From a virus, in IMG/VR virus record IMGVR_UViG_3300042557_001137, positions 1 to 60,910 of that record: a stretch of DNA of 60,910 bases, one strand, 5' to 3'. Position 1 is the first letter of the stretch, and every line of letters starts with the position of its first letter. Shown here piece by piece: positions 1-8,434 of this stretch. The position numbers and the translations under genes are program-made. The notes beneath the pieces are model-generated. The model had not been told where the DNA came from. It made no database searches and saw only the letters and a program-made list of their open reading frames with translations.

Positions 1-2
1 GT

Positions 3-306
3 TATGCGCGTTATCGGTATGCGGAATATGTCGCAAAGGCCGCGCTTGCGGAGCCGGAGCACATCCACACCTGCGGCCCCGACTGCCAGAAGCCCCTGTG
101 CGTAAACAGGCGGCGCGAGATTGCGGAAGCGGTTGAGGCCGAGCGGGAGGCGTGTAAACAAATCGCAAAAGAGCAGGCCGCGCAGTACAAAGTGGGCGGC
201 GCATTGCAGATGGTGATGGAGAAGTATTCTGCTCAGGCTGCTGCGTCTGCTTGCGGGCACATCGCGCATCTTATTGAGCAGAGAGGGGGAGCAAATGACA
301 GATGAG
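3..306 (+). CDS. C-terminal part of a small cassette-type protein (cut by window start)
   Basis: The reading frame is open from base 3 to a TGA at 304-306, about 100 residues, with no start visible. The protein is rich in Ala, Glu and Tyr near its beginning (YARYRYAEYVAKAALAE), has a Cys/His stretch (HTCGPDC) in the middle and a helical, charged second half. It overlaps the next start (ATG 295) by 12 bases, as is usual in this operon. The Ala/Tyr-rich beginning resembles the Ala-rich protein cut by the right end of the window (60741 onward), so the two may be halves of one gene. No function is recognised. Confidence 0.7.
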
Positions 307-537
307 CTCAGCTACGGCGCCGTTCAAGATCGCCGTCATTTGTCGACGTTACGAGAAGCTGTAGAACGAGCAGACCTGCTAGCTGATAACCAAGCTAGGT
401 TGATCGATATGCAATCTAAGCACATTGAACTTCAAAGCCAAGTTATAACCGACCTACAATTTCGTATCCAAAAAGCAACAAGCGAAATCGAAGAACTAAA
501 AGCCGCCCTTAATGTTCCTTGGCAAGTAGAGTTCTGA
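295..537 (+). CDS. Small coiled-coil protein, unknown function
   Basis: Eighty residues starting MTDELSYG. The ATG at 295 is chosen over the upstream in-frame start because GAGAGGGGGAG sits just before it. Most of the chain is predicted helix with heptad-like hydrophobic spacing (residues 15-70), rich in Gln, Leu and Glu, so a coiled coil is likely. It overlaps the upstream gene by 12 bases and is followed almost directly by the MazZ-like gene. No family is recognised. Confidence 0.75.
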   Translation: MTDELSYGAVQDRRHLSTLREAVERADLLADNQARLIDMQSKHIELQSQVITDLQFRIQKATSEIEELKAALNVPWQVEF

Positions 538-539
538 TC

Positions 540-1049
540 ATGACTATTGAACTGGATCCCTGGGACAAAGACTTTTTGTCTCGTTCCCACAGCAACGAAG
601 AGTATCAACGCGAAATCAAGTCTTTGCTTGAGCGCGCGGCAGAGTACTGCAGCCGCATTCAACAGTTAGAATCCCAAGTCAAAACGGAGGCTGTAGTGCC
701 AGTTGGAGACGTAAACAGCGATTCAAAAGGAAGCGGCGCCCGTTTCAACGACGGGAAAGCGTCATTTGAGCTGATCCCGCTGTGCACCTTGGAAGACGAA
801 GCTCGGGTATGGGCCCACGGTCAACGTAAGTATGCTTCTTGGAATTGGGCAAAGGGCATGGCATGGTCAGTGCCCTTTGCTTGCGCAATGCGGCACCTGG
901 CTGCCTGGCAACGCGGCGAAGAGCTCGACCCCGAGTCCGGGCTGCCGCACCTGGCCCACGCAATGTGCAACCTCCGGATGCTGACACTGTACTCAAAAAC
1001 GTTTCCGGAAGGCGACGATCGTCCTACTAAATGGATGCCAAAACCCTAA
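540..1049 (+). CDS. MazZ/DUF5664-like dATP/dGTP diphosphohydrolase
   Basis: The protein has 169 residues. Its second half carries the phage DUF5664 (dATP/dGTP diphosphohydrolase, MazZ-type) signature: GARFNDGK at about 66-73, KYASWNW at 97-103, a helix with MRHLAAWQRGE, and SGLPHLAHA at 133-141. The family is a small all-alpha NTP pyrophosphatase related to MazG, whose acidic and His residues bind Mg and substrate. In phages with 2-aminoadenine DNA it hydrolyses dGTP, but the domain is also common in ordinary phages. The first 60 residues look like a separate helical extension. The start at 540 follows the previous stop by 2 bases, and no PurZ or DatZ gene is seen in this window. Family assignment is fairly sure; substrate is inferred. 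Confidence 0.75.
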   Translation: MTIELDPWDKDFLSRSHSNEEYQREIKSLLERAAEYCSRIQQLESQVKTEAVVPVGDVNSDSKGSGARFNDGKASFELIPLCTLEDEARVWAHGQRKYASWNWAKGMAWSVPFACAMRHLAAWQRGEELDPESGLPHLAHAMCNLRMLTLYSKTFPEGDDRPTKWMPKP

Positions 1050-1052
1050 CCC

Positions 1053-1250
1053 ATGCCTGAATACTACGCTGTTTACAGTCTTGTTCAACTGATTTCCCAA
1101 TTATTAGTAGTAGTCTTTTTGACTGCCATCATCTATAGTCTTCTTTCATTAGCGTTCAAGTGCTACATGGATTGGAAGCACCCGCCACCTATCCCTCCAC
1201 GAAAACGCAAACGTAGATTTTCCGACCCTATACAGGACGAACACCAATGA
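1053..1250 (+). CDS. Small single-pass membrane protein
   Basis: Sixty-five residues. A hydrophobic segment of about 25 residues (roughly 8-36, with LVQLISQLLVVVFLTAII) is followed by a basic, proline-rich tail (HPPPIPPRKRKRR). The positive tail suggests N-out, C-in orientation. It ends with a 4-base overlap with the next gene, which has a signal peptide, so the two may act together at the cell envelope. They do not show the usual features of an Rz/Rz1 spanin pair. Function unknown. Confidence 0.7.
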   Translation: MPEYYAVYSLVQLISQLLVVVFLTAIIYSLLSLAFKCYMDWKHPPPIPPRKRKRRFSDPIQDEHQ

Positions 1251-1582
1251 AGATCTTTATGGCGTTGCTGATCAGTTTGCTGCCCGTTGCGGCATCAACC
1301 CAACAACTGCCTACTACCATCGGAACCATTCCAGCTAAGCTCGATGCTACGTTGGTGTTCACAAGCCTTCAATCCGAAACTTGCCAGCTAGGTGAATTCC
1401 TCATGTACATCCTGGAAAGCACAGGACAAGTACGCATTTGGGGGTGTTACGTTCTAGACGGAAACCAGCTTTTGGTCCGCTACAACGACGGAGATTTTTA
1501 CATCTATCCTTTGGCGGCGCTGCAGCCTGGCGTTGAATGGCAACGGTATGCACAGGAACCAAACAGTGCACCGAAGCAGTGA
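1247..1582 (+). CDS. Exported small protein of unknown function
   Basis: The protein has 111 residues. The first about 18 form a typical cleavable signal peptide (MKIFMALLISLLPVAAS), with probable cleavage near Ala-Ala-Ser-Thr and no lipobox Cys. The mature part is beta-rich with two Cys residues (in SETCQLG and WGCYVL), which could form a disulphide in the periplasm. It overlaps the upstream membrane-protein gene by 4 bases (ATGA). A role in envelope modification, superinfection exclusion or lysis is possible but nothing specific is visible. Confidence 0.7.
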   Translation: MKIFMALLISLLPVAASTQQLPTTIGTIPAKLDATLVFTSLQSETCQLGEFLMYILESTGQVRIWGCYVLDGNQLLVRYNDGDFYIYPLAALQPGVEWQRYAQEPNSAPKQ

Positions 1583-1642
1583 ATACTTGATCAACTACGT
1601 TTCGAGTCACCGTCGGTTCAGTTTTTTCTAACAGGAGCGTTT

Positions 1643-1897
1643 ATGTCATCTCTGACTTTTGTCGAGCAGATCAACCGCGATCGTACCACTGTCAACCTGC
1701 TTGATATGGTGATCTCTGCAATCGAGCGCGGGGCTTTGAATTCCGAAGACCCTAAGCCTTTCTTTTACGAGTATGAGGAGAAAGACTTTGAAATCTTCAT
1801 GGACGGTCTTTCGGTCAAGGCCCGGCAACAGGCCACCGAAGAAGTCCGTCAAATCCTGGCGCTGATGGAGCGCCTCAACAAGCGCCGTACTAACTGA
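1643..1897 (+). CDS. Small acidic helical protein, unknown function
   Basis: Eighty-four residues, mostly predicted helix with an acidic centre (FFYEYEEKDFEIF) and a basic end (MERLNKRRTN). An AACAGGAGC Shine-Dalgarno precedes the ATG. It is the last gene of the rightward arm before the convergent hairpin at 1904-1933. No family recognised. Confidence 0.7.
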   Translation: MSSLTFVEQINRDRTTVNLLDMVISAIERGALNSEDPKPFFYEYEEKDFEIFMDGLSVKARQQATEEVRQILALMERLNKRRTN

Positions 1898-1903
1898 CCA
1901 AAA

Positions 1904-1933
1904 GGGGTGGAGGACTTCACAGTCCTTCACCCC
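1904..1933. terminator. Convergent (probably bidirectional) terminator hairpin
   Basis: GGGGTGGAGGACT (1904-1916), loop TCAC, AGTCCTTCACCCC (1921-1933): a 13-bp stem with one G-T pair. It lies exactly where the rightward arm (last stop at 1897) meets the leftward arm (last stop at 1927). On the minus strand the stem is followed by TTTTGG, a short U-tract. The plus strand has no good T-run. Confidence 0.7.
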
Positions 1934-2493
1934 CATTGTTCCGCCATCGCGTCGGCGATCCCCAAAAAAGTCTTGTTACGCCGCCGTTTGCTGTTGCTGT
2001 ACCACTTGGGCAAGCGCTTGCCGCTGGGCGAAACGTAAAAATCTCCTTTGCTCACAATGCTTGTGGGTTTCAACAAAGGCAGACCTTTAAGCCACAAGCA
2101 CGTAGATTTTTGGTACGGATCGCCAAACTGCCAAGGTTGAATGATCTGGTCTGGCTTGCGCCATTCGGTCGACATGACCCCAATAGGGTTTTCAATCGCT
2201 ACCTTTGGCGCCGCTGCAGTTGCAAACAGCATGAAAAAATCGATGGCGGCTTGTTGCCGACCATCACTACGTTTGGCTTTGAAATGCTTTGCGCCGCTTG
2301 AAGCAAGGTGAGTGCAGGGCGGAAAAGCTATGATCAGATCCCAAGCCTGATCGATCAACGGCCGCACATCTCCTTCATGGTGCGGTCCAGGCTTTTCACT
2401 AGGTAATATGTCGCAAGACACTGCCTGATGCCCACGTTCAATGAACGCGTCACGCACTCGTCCTGAATACTCACACGCCACCAGTACTTTCAT
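1927..2493 (-). CDS. DNA cytosine-C5 methyltransferase-like protein
   Basis: A 188-residue SAM-dependent methyltransferase. Motif I is VACEYSGRVRDAF (5-17). The catalytic Pro-Cys motif is in AFPPCTHLASSG (PPC at 58-60). The motif VI equivalent is AIENPIG (ENP at 101-103). The C-terminus TFLGIADAMAEQWG resembles the closing motif X region. It is far shorter than a full Dcm enzyme (about 400 residues) and has almost no room for a target-recognition domain, a pattern common in phage copies. No restriction partner is nearby. As the last gene of the late operon it would modify DNA around packaging. It overlaps the upstream gene by 23 bases. Confidence 0.8.
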   Translation of the reverse strand: MKVLVACEYSGRVRDAFIERGHQAVSCDILPSEKPGPHHEGDVRPLIDQAWDLIIAFPPCTHLASSGAKHFKAKRSDGRQQAAIDFFMLFATAAAPKVAIENPIGVMSTEWRKPDQIIQPWQFGDPYQKSTCLWLKGLPLLKPTSIVSKGDFYVSPSGKRLPKWYSNSKRRRNKTFLGIADAMAEQWG

Positions 2494-2845
2494 CAGAGTC
2501 CTTCTTTGGTTTTGGAAACTTTGCTTTTACAGCAAGGATCTCTTTGCGCATCTCTTCTTGAAACGCGCCGCCTTTCCACAAAGCATCAAGCTGATCTTCG
2601 ATCGGCGGATAATGCTGTTTACGGAGATCAGCGTACGTGTCCGCTGCGTCGCCGTCAATCACTTGATGGACTATGCCGTTTTTCAGTTCATAACGGACCG
2701 ATTGCTTAGACGGGTTGTACTTGGCTATAGCTTCGTTATCTGCCAACTTGCAAGGCAACCACGAGCTGCTGGTGTCTCCTGGCTCAGACTGCGGTGAAGA
2801 CTCAGCGCCAAGTTCCCCCCACTTAATGTACATAAAAGGCTTCAT
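2471..2845 (-). CDS. Tail-associated accessory/assembly protein
   Basis: The protein has 124 residues. The C-terminal half has the motif seen at the end of many phage tail accessory proteins: HYPPIEDQLDALWKGG, then an EEMRKEILAVKAKFPKPK helix. The N-terminal part has FMYIKWGELG and a Ser/Pro-rich stretch. It follows the large tail protein with a 4-base overlap, the usual place for a fibre-assembly chaperone or small tail protein. Exact role is inferred from context. Confidence 0.6.
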   Translation of the reverse strand: MKPFMYIKWGELGAESSPQSEPGDTSSSWLPCKLADNEAIAKYNPSKQSVRYELKNGIVHQVIDGDAADTYADLRKQHYPPIEDQLDALWKGGAFQEEMRKEILAVKAKFPKPKKDSDESTGGV

Positions 2846-5157
2846 CGGATCCCCATAGCCAACAAGTCTACTCGTTTGATGGACACGCGGTTTGCGATCT
2901 GTGCTTTAAGTCTTACTTGATAAGAGCGGCCAAGCGTTGTCTGGCTTTCAGGCGCAAACAACGACACTCCTATCATGTCGTTTGCGTCGTAAAACGTGCT
3001 CGCCAGCAACGTGTAGTTTCCAACTACGCCATTGCCAAGCGTTGCACGCGTACGAGTGTATGTCGAACCGAGTGGGTCGCTTCCGTTTTCTACAAAAATG
3101 TGCGTTTGAAATCCATTGTAATAGACAGATGCGACAGGTCCTGAAGTTGACGTGTCAGCAGTAATAGTATCGCCTACTTGAACGTCTCCAGGAGCGCCAT
3201 CGTAAATTAGCCGCCAACCTATCTGATATTGCGTTCCCGTTAGCCAGTCGTATTCGTACCAATAAAGCTGATGAGTTGGTGCTCCTAAAGACAACGGCGG
3301 CACAGACTGACCAGTGCCAACTGGCGCCGACCAAAGCTCGACGTACACAAGAGTGACCCCGTACGCCTGATCCTGGACATTGATCTGCACGTAAGGCTTG
3401 TGGCCTTCGGGGTGGGTCGAAGCGGGCAACTGCGTCGTCAAAATTGTCGTAGAAGAAGTCGGCAAAGTCCCAGACCCAACTGCAAATCCAGTCATAAACC
3501 TAGTGATGTCGCCGGTCAGCTTGTTGACCGAAAGCGAATTGATTTTGGCGCCATCAATCGCGGCATTTGCAGCAATCAAGTTGTTACTAATAGACAGATC
3601 CTTGATACGCAACACGTTGCGCCCAAGTGCCGGGTTCCATACCGTGTCTAAAGTAACGCCATCAATTGACACCCGGGCTGCATCGAGCGAACCCGCATTG
3701 ATCTTGTCAGCGCTTAGATTGGCTATCTTAGCGTCATCTATCGCTGCATTGCCAATCTTTACATTGGTGATCGAACCATTTTGGATAAAAGCGTCTTTTA
3801 TATAAACGCCGACCGGAACCAATACGCCGTTGATAGTCTGCGGAGTAGTTATAACAATGAACGGAATGACATCAGCAGAGGGCGTATTCGTCAAGTTGTT
3901 TGCAGTAGACACTGGGTCTACGATCGCAAACTTGTCAGCACGAATGATAAACGCCGAAGTCGTAGCGCCGTTGTTTGTTTCAGACGCAAGACCAAACCCG
4001 GATACGTGCCCGTTGTTATCGATCTTTACGGTGTACTTAACCTGCAGCCCGTTGATGCTTGACGTGTTTGTTTGAATCGACGCAGTGTTGTTATCTACCG
4101 AAGTAGACAACGTATCTATCCTGCTGGCTGAAGCTGTTCCGTTCGGAAACACTTCCGTGTTCAGTACTGTCAACGCACTGGCGCTAGCAGCAACGCCAGT
4201 AGTAGGATTGTTGACCGTACTTTCTAGCGCAACAATAGCTTGAGCTGCTGCAGAACTACTGCTGGCACTTATCGTATTGATCTCTGTAATCTTAGACCCG
4301 TTTTTGTTTACGATGTCTCCGAGATTTGTAAACGTACCAAGAAGCAGCCAAAACGTGGTATTGGTCGGCAAGTTACCAGTAGTAGTCGACTTGGCTTCGT
4401 ACATCGATCCGTTGTACGTGACAAGATCGCCTTTCTTGTAAGTAGTCGCAGCGTTATATGCGATAGCATTCGTAAGAGCATTGATGCGCCAAGCGACAGA
4501 GTTCGTAACAGACGCACTGGCATCAATCAGATTGATACGCGCTCCTAAATCCTGGTACAGCTGCGACTCAGTTATTGAGTTCGTCAGTACGGTCAATAGC
4601 GTTTGTACGTCAGACGCTGTCGTCGCCAAAGTACCGTTAGCCGAGTTGAACGGCCCTTGCACTGCATCTAGGTTTACGTGCCTGGCCCAGTAGTAGTAGC
4701 TTTTGCTCTGCCCGACAGGGTCCACAAACGAGATGCCAGAGCTGACTCCCACCAACTGGGCGTCACCAATCACGTTAGTAGTACCGCGCCAGATCTCAGT
4801 CAACGCATGGCCTGCGTAGTTGGGGTAGTCCCAAAACAACGAGATCAGCGAATACCCGCCGGTCGCAGTAAAACTCGTAGGAGCTGTAGGAGTAGGTCCA
4901 ACTGGATCAGGATCAGACGGAGACGACGTAGGCGGTCCGATGACGTACGGGTTGCCCCTAAGTTCTTCAGCAAGACCCGAGTCAAGCAACTCGCGCACCG
5001 TGATCGCGCGGTCGCGCGCGTCCCCGCGTCTTCCAAGACGAATCTCGACCGCTTCAGCAAGGCTTTCAAGATAACGCCGCATCGCCGGCGTAGCTTCAGC
5101 CGGCGGTTTAGGTATTCCTGGAACCTCAGTTGGCGTATTGGTGCGAGCTTTGGTCAC
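2842..5157 (-). CDS. Large tail protein with FN3, CBM-like and DUF1983 (J-type) domains
   Basis: A 771-residue virion protein with a GTG start overlapping the previous TGA. An N-terminal helix is followed by a Pro/Ser linker and a fibronectin-III-like domain (about 95-180, LISLFWDYPN). Next is a carbohydrate-binding module-like patch (about 245-275, YKKGDLVTYNGSMYEAK), then a long low-complexity helical stretch rich in Ser, Thr and Asn. A DUF1983-like domain (about 375-420, GFGLASETNNG and FIIRADKFAIV), as in lambda J tail-tip proteins, and a beta-rich C-terminus complete it. It probably contacts the host surface. The repeated AAIDDAKI/AAIDGAKI motifs (about 475-550) suggest a trimeric stalk. 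Confidence 0.75.
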   Translation of the reverse strand: MTKARTNTPTEVPGIPKPPAEATPAMRRYLESLAEAVEIRLGRRGDARDRAITVRELLDSGLAEELRGNPYVIGPPTSSPSDPDPVGPTPTAPTSFTATGGYSLISLFWDYPNYAGHALTEIWRGTTNVIGDAQLVGVSSGISFVDPVGQSKSYYYWARHVNLDAVQGPFNSANGTLATTASDVQTLLTVLTNSITESQLYQDLGARINLIDASASVTNSVAWRINALTNAIAYNAATTYKKGDLVTYNGSMYEAKSTTTGNLPTNTTFWLLLGTFTNLGDIVNKNGSKITEINTISASSSSAAAQAIVALESTVNNPTTGVAASASALTVLNTEVFPNGTASASRIDTLSTSVDNNTASIQTNTSSINGLQVKYTVKIDNNGHVSGFGLASETNNGATTSAFIIRADKFAIVDPVSTANNLTNTPSADVIPFIVITTPQTINGVLVPVGVYIKDAFIQNGSITNVKIGNAAIDDAKIANLSADKINAGSLDAARVSIDGVTLDTVWNPALGRNVLRIKDLSISNNLIAANAAIDGAKINSLSVNKLTGDITRFMTGFAVGSGTLPTSSTTILTTQLPASTHPEGHKPYVQINVQDQAYGVTLVYVELWSAPVGTGQSVPPLSLGAPTHQLYWYEYDWLTGTQYQIGWRLIYDGAPGDVQVGDTITADTSTSGPVASVYYNGFQTHIFVENGSDPLGSTYTRTRATLGNGVVGNYTLLASTFYDANDMIGVSLFAPESQTTLGRSYQVRLKAQIANRVSIKRVDLLAMGIR

Positions 5158-6872
5158 GCCTGCATCACCTCATCCATGCTTTGGGCAAGACAAACTTCAT
5201 CGATATCAACTGCTCCAGCCACTTCAACCTCCCACACTGTAGCCAGTCGAGCAGGCAGCCGCATGATAGGTTCGCGCAACGTTCCAGTTGTCGCTCCAGC
5301 TGGCGCCGTCACCGTTTGAGTAAAAGTGTTGCCAGAAAACGACAAGTTGTAGTGAGAAAGCAACACCCCGTCTGCCCAGACTTTGACCTCAATCGGGTAT
5401 GCCTGAGCTTTGACACAGACCCAGCTCATGCTGAGCGGCCTGGGCATAACCAGCTGCTTTGACTTCCACGTCAAAGTCCGTTTGCTGGTACCGCCGCGAT
5501 ACCGACGGATCTTGTTGCCGACCACCAAGTACAGCTCCCCGTCTTTCGGGTTCATGTACCCGCCACGCACTTCGCCGCTGTTGGTCAAGGTCGAAATAGC
5601 GGCTTCTTGGGCCCTGGGATCGAACACAAACCCCTTGTGCACGACCCCTTCGCTCCAGAAAGCCACATAGGTGTTTTCATGGCGGAACGCTCTATAGGAT
5701 CCCGGAGAGAAGTTCTGAGACCACTGCTGGGCCGAAATCAGCCCTTCGGTGACAACGCGCCCTTCGCCACCGGTAACCGCGCAGAGCCCATCAGGGCCGG
5801 CGTACAGGAGGTACGACCCCATGTCCACGACGCTGTTGGCGTTGACACAGGCCTGAGCCAGGTCAACGCGGATAGCGGTCATGGCGCTGGGGTCGGTGCC
5901 GGTCACAAAGTACGGGGTGCCTGCGGTCAGTGCAATGATGCCGTTGCCCACCGCCCCGATCGCCACGATCTCCTCTTCAAGCGTAATCCGGTAATCGACC
6001 GGCCAGGCATGGGGGAGGAACGGTTCGCTCAAGCAGAGCCGCTTGCCGGTGAACCCGGCAAACACCCCGTTAGCCACGGCGATCAGCCCGCGTAGCGGCC
6101 CGTCCGGGTACAGGGTCGTGTTGTCGTCTGGGGGGCCTATCCAGCCTTCGGACGGCAGGATTTCGCCTAGGCCGTCCGACGGCGTAGTGTCAGCGTACGA
6201 ACCAGTAGCGATCGGTACCTGGGCCAAGAACTGGAACGCGCTGCTGTTTGAGCCGGTGTTCGAGCGGTAGATCCGCTTCACAGCCCCGGTGCCAAAGTTG
6301 TAGTTGCCGCTCGGGATGTCCCCCGCCGGCAAGGTAATGGTCACCGTTTCGGTGTCAGTCCGCTCGATGGCGGCGGTTGCCGGGCTCGGGGGGCCTTCTT
6401 CCCCGAAAGCTGTGACGAACGTGTAGACGTACGACACATCGTCCGGCGTCTGGTTTGGATTGGCCGTGCCAGACTTGGACACGCCTGGGGCGTTAGCAGG
6501 CGCCGGTACGCCTAGCCGGTAGCTGTTGGCCGGATACCCCGCTGCACCAGCTACGATCGTGCTGACCGTACCCATGCGGGGGTAGTTCTGACCGGTCCAA
6601 TAGAGCCGCGCCAACGTGTCACCGGGGATCGGGCCCGGGACAGCGCGCACGCCATCCTGGTCCCATTCCAGCCAGTTGGTATCACGGTAGAAGTAAATCG
6701 AGCGACGAAGCCCGTTCTGCAGTGTAAACGCGTCTACGTCGTTGGAAATCGGAGTCAATCGACCAGATTCAAAGTCGATGTTTTCGGCGACCTGTGCAAA
6801 CTGGTCACCAAGAAGACGCGGAGAGATACCTGGCGCTATACCGCTAAAACGCTCCAGCTTGAAATAAGACAC
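5154..6872 (-). CDS. Structural tail protein, unknown fold
   Basis: A 572-residue, beta-rich protein beginning MSYFKLERFSGIAPGI. The start resembles phage structural proteins that open with a short description-like segment (ENIDFESGRLTPISN). Repeated short beta motifs with many Gly and Pro are seen throughout (GPIPGDTLARLYWTGQN, GPDGLCAVTGGEGRVVTEG), suggesting a beta-propeller or tail-tube-like fold. It lies between a small coiled-coil membrane protein and the J-like tail protein, overlapping the latter by 4 bases. Virion role is inferred from position and composition. Confidence 0.65.
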   Translation of the reverse strand: MSYFKLERFSGIAPGISPRLLGDQFAQVAENIDFESGRLTPISNDVDAFTLQNGLRRSIYFYRDTNWLEWDQDGVRAVPGPIPGDTLARLYWTGQNYPRMGTVSTIVAGAAGYPANSYRLGVPAPANAPGVSKSGTANPNQTPDDVSYVYTFVTAFGEEGPPSPATAAIERTDTETVTITLPAGDIPSGNYNFGTGAVKRIYRSNTGSNSSAFQFLAQVPIATGSYADTTPSDGLGEILPSEGWIGPPDDNTTLYPDGPLRGLIAVANGVFAGFTGKRLCLSEPFLPHAWPVDYRITLEEEIVAIGAVGNGIIALTAGTPYFVTGTDPSAMTAIRVDLAQACVNANSVVDMGSYLLYAGPDGLCAVTGGEGRVVTEGLISAQQWSQNFSPGSYRAFRHENTYVAFWSEGVVHKGFVFDPRAQEAAISTLTNSGEVRGGYMNPKDGELYLVVGNKIRRYRGGTSKRTLTWKSKQLVMPRPLSMSWVCVKAQAYPIEVKVWADGVLLSHYNLSFSGNTFTQTVTAPAGATTGTLREPIMRLPARLATVWEVEVAGAVDIDEVCLAQSMDEVMQA

Positions 6873-6879
6873 CGGTACC

Positions 6880-7149
6880 TCACTTGAGTTTGAAGATCAG
6901 AGTAGCAAGCAAACCTGCCATGCCGCATACCAGCGTAAACCCGATCAAAAGACCCCAATGGTTGATCTTTTCGATGCCTTTTTCGATGACCGATAGCCGT
7001 GCATCGATGTTCTTGGCTCGTTCCTCGCACACCGCTTCGTGGGTAGTCACCCGTGTGTTGGTGTCGGCGATCCTGCTTGAAAGCTCCCAGTACCGGCTTT
7101 CGGGTTGGCTGTTAGACGGCATGATGCTCGGCAGTTCAGTGGCGGCCAT
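6880..7149 (-). CDS. Small coiled-coil protein with C-terminal membrane anchor
   Basis: Eighty-nine residues. The middle is a heptad-like helix (ITNTRVTTHEAV-type spacing up to about residue 62), followed by one C-terminal transmembrane segment (about 64-86, LIGFTLVCGMAGLLATLIF) ending in KLK. Tail-anchored phage proteins like this are sometimes holin partners or antiholins, but this one is among tail genes, far from the holin. Function uncertain. Confidence 0.6.
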   Translation of the reverse strand: MAATELPSIMPSNSQPESRYWELSSRIADTNTRVTTHEAVCEERAKNIDARLSVIEKGIEKINHWGLLIGFTLVCGMAGLLATLIFKLK

Positions 7150-7162
7150 GTGTCGATCTCGG

Positions 7163-7456
7163 TCAAGGAGTAAACGGGAAAGTCGTACGCAACGGATCGC
7201 TAGTAGAACGAGTCACTCGCGGCGTAGGTATTCCGTATACCGCCATATCGCCAATGTCTAACAAAATCCCTCTGTCATTGGCATGATCATGCCCTATAGC
7301 GGTTGCAGCAGATACAAACGGGGCGTTTAGTTGCTCAGTACCCGGTCTAAAATAATTTGATGGATACGTTCCCGACAAAAAATTAAAGCCAAAGAAATCG
7401 ATTTCCGTCGCGTCGTCGCTGTACCTGGAAAACCTATCGACAGTGTAAGTAGGCAT
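7163..7456 (-). CDS. Small structural-region protein, unknown
   Basis: Ninety-seven residues starting MPTYTVDRFSRYSDD, rich in Thr, Phe and Pro with no transmembrane segment. It lies between two virion-protein genes and is read in the same direction. Probable minor tail component by position only. Confidence 0.55.
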   Translation of the reverse strand: MPTYTVDRFSRYSDDATEIDFFGFNFLSGTYPSNYFRPGTEQLNAPFVSAATAIGHDHANDRGILLDIGDMAVYGIPTPRVTRSTSDPLRTTFPFTP

Positions 7457-7465
7457 GACGCTATA

Positions 7466-8434
7466 TCACACGCGAAGCAAAATGGGCTTTTGATCAGCAG
7501 AAGTTGCGCCTGAATGCGGCAAAACAACCGCACTATAAGTCACGCCACCCCAAACCCATTCAACGATGTCTCCAGTCAAAAAAGTTCCGCCAGAAATATT
7601 GTATAGGTCTTTCAAAAGCCCACGCATCCAATCAAAACGATTGTTGCTAGCACTACTTCTACCAGACACAACCGTGCGGTTCACAAACCGTTGGTTGGTG
7701 TACAAATTTAAACTACCGGTTTGAAAATTAGCAAAAGAAGGAATTGTAAAAGCGGAGTTATGCGAAGACGTACCAAGATATACTGCGCCAGTAGCAAAAT
7801 TGTGCGTGTTACCTGCTGTTTGCCCAGGTTCAGTCAACGCAAAACCTTGGACGTTATTATCAGCAACTGACTGATTAGGATTTCCTGCAAAACTGCCGGT
7901 AAACACAAACGGCAACGGGTCCAATGACAACGGCAAAATGCTGTCGAACAGGCCCATGTACCAAAGAAATTTAATGGTAGTATTGCCAACACTGTTAGCA
8001 GATGCGATGATCCGGTCATTGGTAACTGAGTAATAGTACGAGTCGCCAGTCGCCAATGTGATTGTACGGAATGCAATCTGCGTGCCGGTCGACGGCAGGG
8101 CTACAGCTCCTTGCGGGTTGTAACCAAGAGCGTCAGGGACAAGGATTGCGGTGTTTGGCAAGAATCTGGTAGCGCGCTTAGTAGTGGTGTTCCACTCTTT
8201 CATCGCGGTCCACGCCATCGTGGTCTGACCAGTGGTCAAATATCCGATGGCGATAAAGAACTCGTTGCCAGCGCTGTTATTAGCTGCCGGACTTCGAAGC
8301 ACATCCCAAGTATAGGTGCCTTCAACGTAGTCGTTTTCGACTACTACCCAACCGTTGAGCACTAGATCAGCCGACAAACGATCGACCAGATCTTTAGCTG
8401 GAGTGGAGTTCAGTGATCCTACTCGATAAGTCAT
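7466..8434 (-). CDS. Virion structural protein, probably tail
   Basis: The protein has 322 residues and is rich in Ser, Thr, Asn and aromatic residues. It begins MTYRVGSLNSTPAKDLVDRL, has a WDVLRSPAANNSAGNEFFIAI strand-rich region near 45-70, and ends with a short domain containing GDIVEWVWGGVTYSAVVLPH. Composition fits a beta-rich tail protein. The gene overlaps the next by 4 bases. Its base composition is clearly more AT-rich than the tailspike block upstream (24 G/C of 60 at 7561-7620). No family named with confidence. Confidence 0.6.
   Translation of the reverse strand: MTYRVGSLNSTPAKDLVDRLSADLVLNGWVVVENDYVEGTYTWDVLRSPAANNSAGNEFFIAIGYLTTGQTTMAWTAMKEWNTTTKRATRFLPNTAILVPDALGYNPQGAVALPSTGTQIAFRTITLATGDSYYYSVTNDRIIASANSVGNTTIKFLWYMGLFDSILPLSLDPLPFVFTGSFAGNPNQSVADNNVQGFALTEPGQTAGNTHNFATGAVYLGTSSHNSAFTIPSFANFQTGSLNLYTNQRFVNRTVVSGRSSASNNRFDWMRGLLKDLYNISGGTFLTGDIVEWVWGGVTYSAVVLPHSGATSADQKPILLRV

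Noticed and set aside
1053-1582. Spanin pair (Rz/Rz1)
   Set aside because: The first protein has a TM and a basic proline tail and the second has a signal peptide but no lipobox; they are not nested and lie far from the lysis genes.
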